A stretch of DNA of 6,797 bases from Oscillospiraceae bacterium (GTDB taxonomy: Bacteria; Bacillota; Clostridia; Oscillospirales; Ruminococcaceae), in the NCBI GenBank assembly GCA_017424665.1, contig JAFOYK010000043.1, forward strand, positions 1-6,797, read 5' to 3'. Below, one piece after another: positions 1-5,593 of the stretch. Numbering within the stretch: position 1 is the first letter of the stretch; every line of letters begins with the position of its first letter. Under the pieces are notes generated by a model, which was given only the letters and a program-made list of their open reading frames with translations, was not told where the DNA came from and made no database searches. Position numbers and translations under genes: made by a program.

Positions 1-11
1 GCGGGGGGATT

Positions 12-32
12 CCTTCCGGTGTTTTCGGAAGG
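12..32. repeat. Short perfect hairpin near left edge
   Basis: A 7-bp perfect inverted repeat (CCTTCCG at 12-18, CGGAAGG at 26-32) with a 7-nt loop lies downstream of the J-domain gene. On the plus strand it is followed by TTTATAAT, a weak U-tract. On the minus strand it is followed by AATCC, which is not a terminator tail. It could be a weak terminator for a plus-strand gene left of the window, or a chance stem; no role can be assigned. Confidence 0.3.
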
Positions 33-83
33 TTTATAATCTGACAGGATAAAATCCATCAATCAGTTGCATAAAAGAGTATG

Positions 84-728
84 TCAGCAGCCGTTTCCGC
101 AAAGGCAATCCATGCACATCATCGAGGTGCAGCAATCGCAGCAATCGCAGGGGCAGGCATAAAACTGTGTTCCGTTCGTTCTTCCGGGGGAAGAGCCGTA
201 TTGCTGCTGGTAAGCCATGCGCTGATAAGCGGCGGCATATTCCTGGTTTCCGGGTTCCATCTGATAAGCGCGCTGGAAACATCTGGAAGCTTCGCCAAGC
301 CATCCTCTTCTGTAATAAATGCTTCCTTTTAAGAAATACCATTCGGCGCTTCTGTTATATTCCGGAACGCCGTCGAGAAGTTCGTCCGCTTCCGCAATGC
401 GGTTTTGCTGAATAAGTCTGCGAACGTCCGCAAACTGGCTGTTCTGGGAATAGCCGCTTCCGTAATTGTTATAACCGCCGTTTCCGCCGTAATTTCCGTA
501 GCTGTAGCTGCCGGAATTTCCGTAAGAAGTTCTTCCGGCTTTGCGGTCTTTCTGAATCTGTTCATAAGCGGCATTGATGTCTTTCATCTTTTCCGCGGCA
601 ACGTCCGCAAGGGGGTTGTCAACATATTTATCCGGATGATATTTCCGAACAAGTTCACGGTAAGCTTTTTTGATTTCCTCGTCGGTTGCGTTTTCCGAAA
701 CGCCGAGAACTCTGTAAGGGTTATCCGT
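84..728 (-). CDS. J-domain (DnaJ-like) co-chaperone with TPR-like segment and cysteine-rich tail, apparent ACG start
   Basis: A probable Hsp70 (DnaK) co-chaperone; J domains stimulate Hsp70 ATPase through their HPD motif. Numbering from an ACG at 728-726 gives 214 residues. The J domain spans about 3-60 ([20 protein letters not shown], then HPD at 31-33). A Gly/Tyr/Asn/Ser linker covers about 64-97, TPR-like helices about 98-165 ([20 protein letters not shown]), and ten cysteines fall in residues 192-214. There is no zinc-finger or substrate domain of classical DnaJ, so this is a specialised J-protein. No ATG, GTG or TTG occurs in frame ahead of the J domain. A strong Shine-Dalgarno (735-743) lies 6 nt before the ACG. 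The first in-frame ATG (587-585, residue 48) would delete HPD and has no obvious ribosome site. The frame overlaps the preceding gene by 8 bp (ACGGATAA), suggesting coupled translation. The ACG may be a genuine rare start, a decayed ATG or a base error. The client is unknown. Confidence 0.82.
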   Translation of the reverse strand, partial: TDNPYRVLGVSENATDEEIKKAYRELVRKYHPDKYVDNPLADVAAEKMKDINAAYEQIQKDRKAGRTSYGNSGSYSYGNYGGNGGYNNYGSGYSQNSQFADVRRLIQQNRIAEADELLDGVPEYNRSAEWYFLKGSIYYRRGWLGEASRCFQRAYQMEPGNQEYAAAYQRMAYQQQYGSSPGRTNGTQFYACPCDCCDCCTSMMCMDCLCGNGC

Positions 729-1578
729 TTTGTTCTCCCCCTTTCTTATCGATTATCCGTCTGACCTCCGCGACCAGACCGAGACATACAGTATTTTCCA
801 CTATTTCTTTATATTTGTCAAGCGTAAGAAGTTCCAGATCGTCCGAAAGTTCCGCCGTTGTCATGAAAAGGACCGATTTTGCTTCCGAAACGGCGCTTTC
901 GCCGCCATAGATGAAAGGATTGTAATTTCCCTTTTTAACGTCATCCTCAAGGTCATCAAGTGCGTCGCAAAGGTAGATATATCTTCCGAGAAGATAACCG
1001 AATCTTCGAAGGACATTTTTATCTTTTTCATTTCCGCCAAGAAGCATTATCTCCGAAAGGAATTTTGCGGTGGGTTCGGCGGCTTCGTCCGAAAGGGGCG
1101 ATTTTCTTTCTTCAATTGCCCTTTGTTCTTCAATCATTCTTTTGGCCGCAAGGTCGATTTTTTCCGCTTCACCGCCAAGAGTAAGTGCTTTTTTCCTTGC
1201 AGAAGAAGCGAAAGGCAAAAGCAAAAGCGCCTTTGCTTTGTTCAAAAAACCTTTGTCCGAAAGGTCGTCTTTAACCTTATAGTAAGTTAAAATCATCGCC
1301 GCTTTTGCCGAAAGGGAAAGAGCTTCGTTTTTCGTGCATCTGCATTGTTTTCTGAAAGGATGGGCGATGCAGGAACATTTTTCAAAAGAGGGGCAGGCGT
1401 TTTCATCAAGGGACATGAAAAGCATCGCCATGAAGGCAAAATCATAGCTTAAGGTCATTCTTGCAAAAAAACCGTAACTTCTTCCAAGTTCCTTGCAAAG
1501 TCCGCAATAAACCGCCTTATAATCCTCCGCCTCGCGGATCTTAAGTTCCGGGCGGAAAGGCTTGATATATCCGAACAA
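721..1578 (-). CDS. DUF5685-family protein with cysteine clusters and two Asp-rich motifs
   Basis: The biochemical function is not established. The N-terminus ([13 protein letters not shown]) and overall layout match the DUF5685 family as I remember it. With a TTG start at 1578 the protein has 285 residues. A cysteine-rich part includes C25xxC28 and C62, C68, C70, H73, C79, C81, suggesting a bound metal. A predicted mostly helical remainder carries D104-D-L-S-D108 and D205-A-L-D-D-L-E-D-D213 followed by KKGNYNP. This pair resembles the two aspartate motifs of squalene/phytoene-synthase-like enzymes (inference). TTG is preferred over ATG 1596 because GGGGG (1586-1590) lies 7 nt before TTG, whereas the ATG has no ribosome site and would place that site inside the gene. 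Possible -10 boxes lie at 1615-1610 (TAGAAT) and 1604-1599 (TATAAT), both without a good -35. It is the first gene of an operon with the overlapping J-protein gene. No signal peptide or clear membrane segment is seen. Confidence 0.8.
   Translation of the reverse strand: MFGYIKPFRPELKIREAEDYKAVYCGLCKELGRSYGFFARMTLSYDFAFMAMLFMSLDENACPSFEKCSCIAHPFRKQCRCTKNEALSLSAKAAMILTYYKVKDDLSDKGFLNKAKALLLLPFASSARKKALTLGGEAEKIDLAAKRMIEEQRAIEERKSPLSDEAAEPTAKFLSEIMLLGGNEKDKNVLRRFGYLLGRYIYLCDALDDLEDDVKKGNYNPFIYGGESAVSEAKSVLFMTTAELSDDLELLTLDKYKEIVENTVCLGLVAEVRRIIDKKGGEQNG
735..743 (-). promoter_or_regulatory. Shine-Dalgarno site that locates the J-protein start
   Basis: On the minus strand AAGGGGGAG lies inside the last codons of the DUF5685 gene, 6 nt before the ACG at 728-726. 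The spacing is ideal for initiation at that codon and at no later ATG. It is the main evidence that translation of the J-protein begins at a non-canonical or mutated start. Confidence 0.6.
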
Positions 1579-1685
1579 AAAGACGCCCCCTTTCATATAT
1601 TATATGGATATTCTACACCTTTTTAAAATAAAAGTAATTAATAAAGTGTAAAAACTCTTAGAAAAATGCCCAGAAGAACGAAAAG

Positions 1686-1697
1686 TTGACAAATCAA
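1686..1697. repeat. Putative MarR operator copy 1 (TTGACAAATCAA), over the -35 box
   Basis: TTGA-CAAA-TCAA is a dyad with 4-bp half-sites. It recurs exactly at 1729-1740, 43 bp downstream, about four helical turns, so both would sit on the same DNA face. This copy covers the -35 hexamer, where a bound repressor would block RNA polymerase. The left flank (AAAAGTTGA, 1681-1689) is the inverse of the right flank of copy 2 (TCAACTTTT, 1737-1745). Confidence 0.7.
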
Positions 1698-1714
1698 TTT
1701 CTTTTGTGTATAAT
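1686..1714 (+). promoter_or_regulatory. Consensus sigma-A promoter of the marR-degV operon
   Basis: TTGACA (1686-1691) and TATAAT (1709-1714) match consensus at all twelve positions with a 17-bp spacer. Transcription should start near 1721, leaving a leader of about 40 nt before the marR ATG. The -35 box is embedded in an operator-like sequence and a second copy lies just after the expected start point, so this very strong promoter is probably held down by a repressor. Confidence 0.88.
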
Positions 1715-1728
1715 GTTTAACATAAAAA

Positions 1729-1740
1729 TTGACAAATCAA
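1729..1740. repeat. Putative MarR operator copy 2 (TTGACAAATCAA), after the start point
   Basis: This is an exact second copy of the dyad at 1686-1697, located about 8 bp beyond the expected transcription start and shortly before the marR Shine-Dalgarno (AAGGGG, 1746-1751). It contains TTGACA, but no -10 box follows at 17 bp, so it reads as an operator rather than a second promoter. Two spaced copies suggest cooperative repressor binding. Confidence 0.68.
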
Positions 1741-1759
1741 CTTTTAAGGGGTGCTCGCA

Positions 1760-2221
1760 ATGACCGACCGTTTTGAACAGTTTTCTTTCATAATTTCCGG
1801 AATTTACCGCAAACTTCAGAAAATCAAAAGAGACGAAATGGTAAAAAGGGGATATAAAGGCGCTTTCGCCCAATATCTCGCAACCTTAAGCAGATATGAG
1901 GAAGGCCTTACTTCCACCGAACTTTGCGAAATTTGCGATAAAGACAAAGCCGCCGTTTCAAGAATAATTGCGGAAATGGAAGAAAAAGGCCTTATCCAAA
2001 GAGAGAAAAAAGCTGTTCGCAGCTACCGTTCCAAAATCACCCTTACCGAAAAAGGAAAAGAAGTTGCGGATTTTGTCGCGAAAAGAGCCCATGCGGCAAT
2101 TTCCGCCGTTTCCAAAGAAATCATGACCGACGAGGAAAGAGTTGCTTTTTATTCAATTCTTGATAACGTCTATAAAAATATTACTAAAATCGACACCGAA
2201 GGAATTCCTTCGGAAGAATAA
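1760..2221 (+). CDS. MarR-family winged-helix transcriptional regulator
   Basis: A dimeric cytoplasmic DNA-binding regulator of 153 residues, typical MarR length. The N-terminal helices include FSFIISGIYRKLQKIKRDEM, the helix-turn-helix spans about 50-80 (LTSTELCEICDKDKAAVSRI), and the wing about 84-100 (SYRSKITLTEKG), followed by C-terminal dimerisation helices. C56 and C59 lie in the HTH; a redox role is conceivable but the pattern is not that of OhrR. ATG 1760 is chosen because AAGGGG (1746-1751) is 8 nt upstream; GTG at 1751 would overlap that site. The gene lies behind its own probable operators, so it is likely autoregulated. It is followed after 14 nt by a degV gene. That linkage suggests the ligand is a fatty acid or acyl species, as for FabT (a MarR-family regulator of fatty-acid synthesis in streptococci and lactococci), but an orthology claim would be inference. 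Confidence 0.93.
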   Translation: MTDRFEQFSFIISGIYRKLQKIKRDEMVKRGYKGAFAQYLATLSRYEEGLTSTELCEICDKDKAAVSRIIAEMEEKGLIQREKKAVRSYRSKITLTEKGKEVADFVAKRAHAAISAVSKEIMTDEERVAFYSILDNVYKNITKIDTEGIPSEE

Positions 2222-2235
2222 AAGGAGAGTGACTG

Positions 2236-3084
2236 ATGTCTTTAAAAATCGTACTTGATTCAACAAGTGACCTTGTTCCCGAACTTTTGGGAAAATTTGA
2301 AATTGTTCCGCTTACCGTAAATTTCGGCGAAGAAGAATTTATCGATGGCGTTACCATAACCCGCGAAGAATTTTACGCAAAACTTATTGAAAGCGACGTT
2401 ATTCCCACAACAAGCCAGGCTTCCCCGGAAGCTTTTGAAAGGGTTTTTAAAAAGCTTGTTGAAAACGGCGACGAAGTTCTTTGCATAACCGTTGCTTCCA
2501 AACTTTCCGGAACTTACCAGAGCGCCTGCATCGCCGCGGAAGAATTCCCCGGAAAAGTAAGAGTTATCGATTCAAAATCCGTTGCGATAGGTTCGGCAAT
2601 TCTTGCGGAATTTGCCCTTTCCCTTCTTGAAAAAGGTGTTTCCGCCGAAGAAATTGAAAAAGAACTTATTGAAAAACGTGAAGATATTATAATTGTTGCG
2701 CTGATAGACACCCTTGAATATCTTAAAAAAGGCGGCCGTCTTTCCAAAACCGCCGCTTTCGCCGGAAGCCTTCTTAACATCAAACCGGTCGTAAGCGTTG
2801 AAGACGGGGAAATCAATGTTCTCGGAAAAGCAAGAGGTTCCAAACAGGGCAACAACTTCCTTATAAAAGAAATCGAAAAAGCCGGCGGAGTTGATTTTTC
2901 GATGCCACTGCTTTTGGGTTACACCGGCCACGACCCCTATATGCTCGAAAAATATAAAGAGGACAGCCGTTTTATCTGGGAAGGAAAGGTTGAAAACCTT
3001 CGCGAAACCTGCATCGGAAGCGTAATCGGAACCCATGTTGGCCCCGGCGCAATTGCCGTTGCTTTCTTCAGAAAATCTTCTTAA
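2236..3084 (+). CDS. DegV family (FakB-like) fatty-acid-binding protein
   Basis: DegV proteins bind one fatty acid. Members called FakB present it to the kinase FakA, making acyl-phosphate for phospholipid synthesis. The 282 residues match the family length. The order of motifs is typical: DSTSD (8-12), TSQAS (59-63), SKLSGTYQSA (88-97), KKGGRLSK (164-171), LNIKPVV (180-186) and GTHVGPGA (265-272). In FakB proteins the TSQ region and the late conserved histidine line the fatty-acid carboxylate site (family knowledge). The ATG at 2236 has AAGGAG (2222-2227) 8 nt upstream. It is co-transcribed with marR and ends in a strong terminator at 3115-3147. No fakA gene is in the window, so whether this protein serves fatty-acid activation or another lipid role is not shown. 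The protein is soluble, with no signal peptide. Confidence 0.93.
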   Translation: MSLKIVLDSTSDLVPELLGKFEIVPLTVNFGEEEFIDGVTITREEFYAKLIESDVIPTTSQASPEAFERVFKKLVENGDEVLCITVASKLSGTYQSACIAAEEFPGKVRVIDSKSVAIGSAILAEFALSLLEKGVSAEEIEKELIEKREDIIIVALIDTLEYLKKGGRLSKTAAFAGSLLNIKPVVSVEDGEINVLGKARGSKQGNNFLIKEIEKAGGVDFSMPLLLGYTGHDPYMLEKYKEDSRFIWEGKVENLRETCIGSVIGTHVGPGAIAVAFFRKSS

Positions 3085-3114
3085 AGTTTTTTCATAAAAC
3101 TATCCTGAAAAGCG

Positions 3115-3147
3115 AAAAGCGGAGCAAAATGCTCCGCTTTTTGTTTT
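3115..3147 (+). terminator. Terminator of the marR-degV operon
   Basis: A 12-bp perfect stem (3115-3126 with 3130-3141, core GCGGAGCA/TGCTCCGC) has a 3-nt AAA loop and runs into TTTTTGTTTT. It lies about 30 nt after the degV stop. The complementary A-rich flank means it may also work weakly on the minus strand. Confidence 0.92.
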
Positions 3148-3154
3148 GGTGCTC

Positions 3155-3187
3155 AAAAGAAAAACCCGTGCTCATTTTTGAGCACGG
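3155..3187 (-). terminator. Terminator of the alpha/beta hydrolase gene
   Basis: A 9-bp perfect stem (CCGTGCTCA 3166-3174 with TGAGCACGG 3179-3187, 4-nt loop) lies 10 nt beyond the hydrolase stop on the minus strand and is followed there by GTTTTTCTTTT. On the plus strand it is followed by ATTTGTTTTTT, so it can act both ways. With the neighbouring hairpin at 3115-3141 it separates two convergent units. Confidence 0.88.
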
Positions 3188-3197
3188 ATTTGTTTTT

Positions 3198-4025
3198 TCA
3201 GATTCTTTCAATAAATTCTTCGAAAACTCCGTTCCATTTTGCGGGATATTCAAAGAACATAAGATGTCCGCCCATAACGTAAGTTTCGGTTCCGGGGAAG
3301 TTTTTGGAATAAAAAGGCTGTGCAACGTCTGCCCAGTGTTCGGCAATGAACATAAGGCTCGGAAGTTTCTGGCTTACGGAAAGAGCGGTGTCGTAATAAT
3401 TGGAGAAAATCGCACTTGCGAAAAGCTCGCCGCAGATCCAGTAGGGGGTCTTTGCGGACATATCAAGAAGATAGCTGATTTCTTCTTCGGTCATGGGGTG
3501 CTGGATCATTGTTCCTTCGGCGTATTCTTTGAAAAATTCGCGGGTGCCTTCGGGTGTTATGAGAACGCGGCTTGCAACCTCAGAAAGCTCCTCGATGGTG
3601 CCTTCGGTCCACCATGCAGGGTCCGGATGAAGGGGAAGGGGAGACATATCTATGGTGACGGCGGCTTTAAGTTTTTCGGTTCCGAACTGTTCAATATAGG
3701 ACCAGGTGTCAAGGTTGCCGGTGCTCCAGCCCACAAGAATAACTTTTTCAAGACCAAGGCCATCAATAAAAGCCGCAAGGTCTTTTCCGTGGGTAACATA
3801 GTTGTTGCCGGAAGTTCCTTTGGTGGAAAGTCCCTGTCCTCTGGGGTCAATGGCAATGGCGCGGTATTTCTGAGAGAAATATTCCACCTGGGCCTTGAAA
3901 ATATCACCGGAGAAAGTAAGACCGGGGATGAAGATTATGGGGTCGCCCTCACCTTTTTCAATATAATGGATTTCAACGTTGGTATCCACCGTAAGATATT
4001 TGCTTTGTAAAAAATCTTTTGCCAT
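3198..4025 (-). CDS. Alpha/beta-fold hydrolase (esterase/haloperoxidase-like)
   Basis: A soluble serine hydrolase of 275 residues, usual for single-domain alpha/beta hydrolases. The PG-containing oxyanion loop is at IIFIPGLTFSG (30-40), DPRGQG at 60-65, and the nucleophile elbow GWSTG at 99-103, making Ser101 the likely nucleophile. A lid-like helical part covers about 130-200. The catalytic acid lies in IAEHWAD (227-233; E229 or D233, not resolved) and His254 is in GGHLMFFEYP. Substrate cannot be read from sequence; esters, lactones or other small xenobiotics are all possible. The start is ATG 4025 with GGGAGG 7 nt upstream. It has its own promoter (4060-4088) and is divergent from the MATE exporter gene with a shared inverted repeat between them, so the two may respond to one signal and act together in detoxification (inference). 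A good terminator follows the stop. Confidence 0.92.
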   Translation of the reverse strand: MAKDFLQSKYLTVDTNVEIHYIEKGEGDPIIFIPGLTFSGDIFKAQVEYFSQKYRAIAIDPRGQGLSTKGTSGNNYVTHGKDLAAFIDGLGLEKVILVGWSTGNLDTWSYIEQFGTEKLKAAVTIDMSPLPLHPDPAWWTEGTIEELSEVASRVLITPEGTREFFKEYAEGTMIQHPMTEEEISYLLDMSAKTPYWICGELFASAIFSNYYDTALSVSQKLPSLMFIAEHWADVAQPFYSKNFPGTETYVMGGHLMFFEYPAKWNGVFEEFIERI

Positions 4026-4059
4026 GGTTTTACCTCCCGAAACATTATTTTACACCTGC

Positions 4060-4088
4060 ATTATAGCACCGGCAAAAGGCTTTTTCAA
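4060..4088 (-). promoter_or_regulatory. Promoter of the hydrolase gene
   Basis: On the minus strand TTGAAA (4088-4083) and TATAAT (4065-4060) are separated by 17 bp, eleven of twelve consensus positions. The start point should lie near 4053, giving a leader of about 28 nt that holds the GGGAGG ribosome site. The -35 box begins 5 bp from the inverted repeat at 4094-4116. Confidence 0.82.
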
Positions 4089-4093
4089 CGCGA

Positions 4094-4116
4094 AATTGTA
4101 GAAAAAAGCTACAATT
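4094..4116. promoter_or_regulatory. Inverted repeat, probable operator between divergent promoters
   Basis: AATTGTAG (4094-4101) and CTACAATT (4109-4116) form a perfect 8-bp dyad with a 7-bp centre. Its right edge overlaps the first two bases of the MATE -35 box and its left edge lies just upstream of the hydrolase -35. This is a natural site for a dimeric regulator acting on both genes. It differs from the TTGA-N4-TCAA sites before marR, so the local MarR is not an obvious ligand. No U-tract follows, so it is not a terminator. Confidence 0.6.
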
Positions 4117-4143
4117 GACAGAGCTTTCTTTTAATAATATAAT
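4115..4143 (+). promoter_or_regulatory. Consensus sigma-A promoter of the MATE gene
   Basis: TTGACA (4115-4120) and TATAAT (4138-4143) have a 17-bp spacer and match consensus at all positions. The start should lie near 4150, leaving a leader of about 36 nt with GGAGG. The overlap with the dyad at 4094-4116 suggests repression. Confidence 0.87.
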
Positions 4144-4185
4144 ATTCTTCGGTTTAAATTTTAAAGAGAAATTGGAGGCGTTTTT

Positions 4186-5544
4186 TTGGCTTCAGAAACT
4201 TCGGCAAAGCGAATAGATATGACAACCGGTTCTATCTGGAAATGTCTTGTAAGCTTTGCAATTCCGGTTTTCATCGGTCACCTTTTCCAGCAGCTTTATA
4301 ACACCGCAGACTCCATAATAGTCGGAAACTTTGTCGGAAAAGAAGCCCTTGCGGCGGTTTCCAGCAGCGGAAATTTAATTTTCATGATGACCGGCTTTTT
4401 CATGGGCCTTTGCATGGGCGCCGGCGTAATCATAAGCCGCTATCTCGGCGCGAAAGAATATGAAAAAATGCAGCACACCATACACACCGCCGTTGCCTTC
4501 GGTCTTTGCTGCGGAATAACCCTTTCGGTTCTTGGTCTCTGGCTTGCGCCGAAACTCCTTATAATGATGAAAACCCCGGAAAACGTTCTTCCGCTTTCAA
4601 CAACCTATTTCAGAATCTATTTTTTCGGAAGCTTCTTTTCCCTTACCTATAACGTCTGCGCCGGAATTTTGCAGGCGGTGGGCGATTCAAAAAGCCCGCT
4701 CCGTTTTCTGATAACCGCTTCAATAACCAACATAATTCTCGACCTTGTTTTTGTCGGTGTTTTCGATTTCGGCGTTGCCGGCGCGGCAATTGCAACCGTT
4801 ATAAGCCAGATGCTTTCCGCGGTTCTCGGTTTCAGAAAACTTCTTAAGAGCGAAGGTTATTATCAGCTCCATCTCAGCAAGATACGTTTCGATTTCGCAA
4901 GGCTTAAAGAAATTCTTCATCAGGGAATCCCTTCCGGAATCAACAACTCCATAATTTCTATTGCTAACGTTGTTGTTCAGTCCAACATAAACGCTTTCGG
5001 CGATACCGCAATGGCCGGCTGCGGTTCCTATTCAAAAATCGAAGGATTCATCTTCATTCCGATAATGTCCTTCGCAATGGCAATAACCACCTTCATTGGC
5101 CAGAACCTTGGCGCCGGAAACCACGAAAGAGCTCTTAAAGGTTCCCGTTTCGGAATTCTTGCGGCGGTAATTTCCGCGGAGGCTCTCGGAGCTATCCTCT
5201 GGATAACCTGCCCCTGGGTAATTCCGCTTTTCAACGACGACCCCGCCGTTGTGGCAATCGGTGTTAACCAGATGAGAACGGAATCTGTTTTCTTCTTCCT
5301 TCTTGCTTTTGCGCATGCTGTTTCCGCGGTAATGCGCGGCGCGGGAAGAGCGAAAATGCCGATGTATACAATGCTCCTTTGCTGGTGTATAATCCGTGTA
5401 ACCTATATTACTGTTGCGGTAAAATTCTTCCCGGTGATCGAAACCGTATATTGGGCATATCCGCTCACCTGGTTCTTAAGCTGCATTATCTTTGCCTTCT
5501 ATTATTTCAAAGGCAACTGGCTCCATACATTCGATTACAGATAA
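4186..5544 (+). CDS. MATE family multidrug/cation antiporter
   Basis: A cytoplasmic-membrane exporter that uses a Na+ or H+ gradient to expel drugs or metabolites. It has 452 residues, as usual for MATE proteins, with about twelve hydrophobic segments in two six-helix halves. The first half shows FAIPVFIGHLFQQLYNTADS (24-43) and VGKEALAAVSSSGN. The internal repeat is visible: SRYLGAKE (84-91) pairs with GQNLGAGN (305-312), and QAVGDSKSP (163-171) with MRGAGRAKMP (383-392). The beginning looks like the bacterial subgroup near YoeA/MepA-like transporters; substrate is unknown. The TTG start at 4186 has GGAGG (4174-4178) 7 nt upstream, and the first ATG in frame (residue 12) has no such site. 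It is a single-gene unit with a consensus promoter, a probable operator and a terminator at 5550-5581, divergent from the hydrolase gene. It could instead export a cell product rather than a drug. Confidence 0.95.
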   Translation: MASETSAKRIDMTTGSIWKCLVSFAIPVFIGHLFQQLYNTADSIIVGNFVGKEALAAVSSSGNLIFMMTGFFMGLCMGAGVIISRYLGAKEYEKMQHTIHTAVAFGLCCGITLSVLGLWLAPKLLIMMKTPENVLPLSTTYFRIYFFGSFFSLTYNVCAGILQAVGDSKSPLRFLITASITNIILDLVFVGVFDFGVAGAAIATVISQMLSAVLGFRKLLKSEGYYQLHLSKIRFDFARLKEILHQGIPSGINNSIISIANVVVQSNINAFGDTAMAGCGSYSKIEGFIFIPIMSFAMAITTFIGQNLGAGNHERALKGSRFGILAAVISAEALGAILWITCPWVIPLFNDDPAVVAIGVNQMRTESVFFFLLAFAHAVSAVMRGAGRAKMPMYTMLLCWCIIRVTYITVAVKFFPVIETVYWAYPLTWFLSCIIFAFYYFKGNWLHTFDYR

Positions 5545-5549
5545 AACAA

Positions 5550-5581
5550 AAAAAGACCGGCGGTTTTACGCCGGTCTTTTT
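5550..5581. terminator. Bidirectional terminator between MATE and SagB-like genes
   Basis: GACCGGCG (5555-5562) pairs with CGCCGGTC (5569-5576), extended by A5/T5 arms to 13 bp around a 6-nt loop. T-runs follow on both strands (TTTTTATTTT on plus, TTTTTTTGTTTT on minus). It ends the MATE gene 5 nt after its stop and the convergent SagB-like gene 12 nt after its stop. Confidence 0.93.
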
Positions 5582-5593
5582 ATTTTCAATATA

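Noticed and set aside
1..59. Possible minus-strand gene start (ATG 59-57, reading MDFILSDYKPSENTG) open to the left edge
   Set aside because: There are only 19 codons, no Shine-Dalgarno and a hairpin inside; nothing supports it beyond an open frame. Worth a look if more left-hand sequence is available.
730..1290. Plus-strand frame opposite the DUF5685 gene
   Set aside because: It is an antisense shadow rich in Phe, Lys and Arg, without a ribosome site or domain.
1579..1596. ATG at 1596 as start of the DUF5685 gene
   Set aside because: It has no ribosome site, and the GGGGG site serving TTG 1578 would lie inside the gene; family members as remembered begin at FGY.
1751..1759. Upstream GTG start for marR
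   Set aside because: It overlaps the Shine-Dalgarno AAGGGG, which is ideally placed for ATG 1760 instead.
3129..4010. Long plus-strand open frame (293 codons) opposite the hydrolase gene
   Set aside because: It mirrors the hydrolase gene, has no Shine-Dalgarno, runs through both terminator hairpins, and its Phe/Gly/Lys-rich product resembles no family. Codon bias of the real gene explains the lack of stops.
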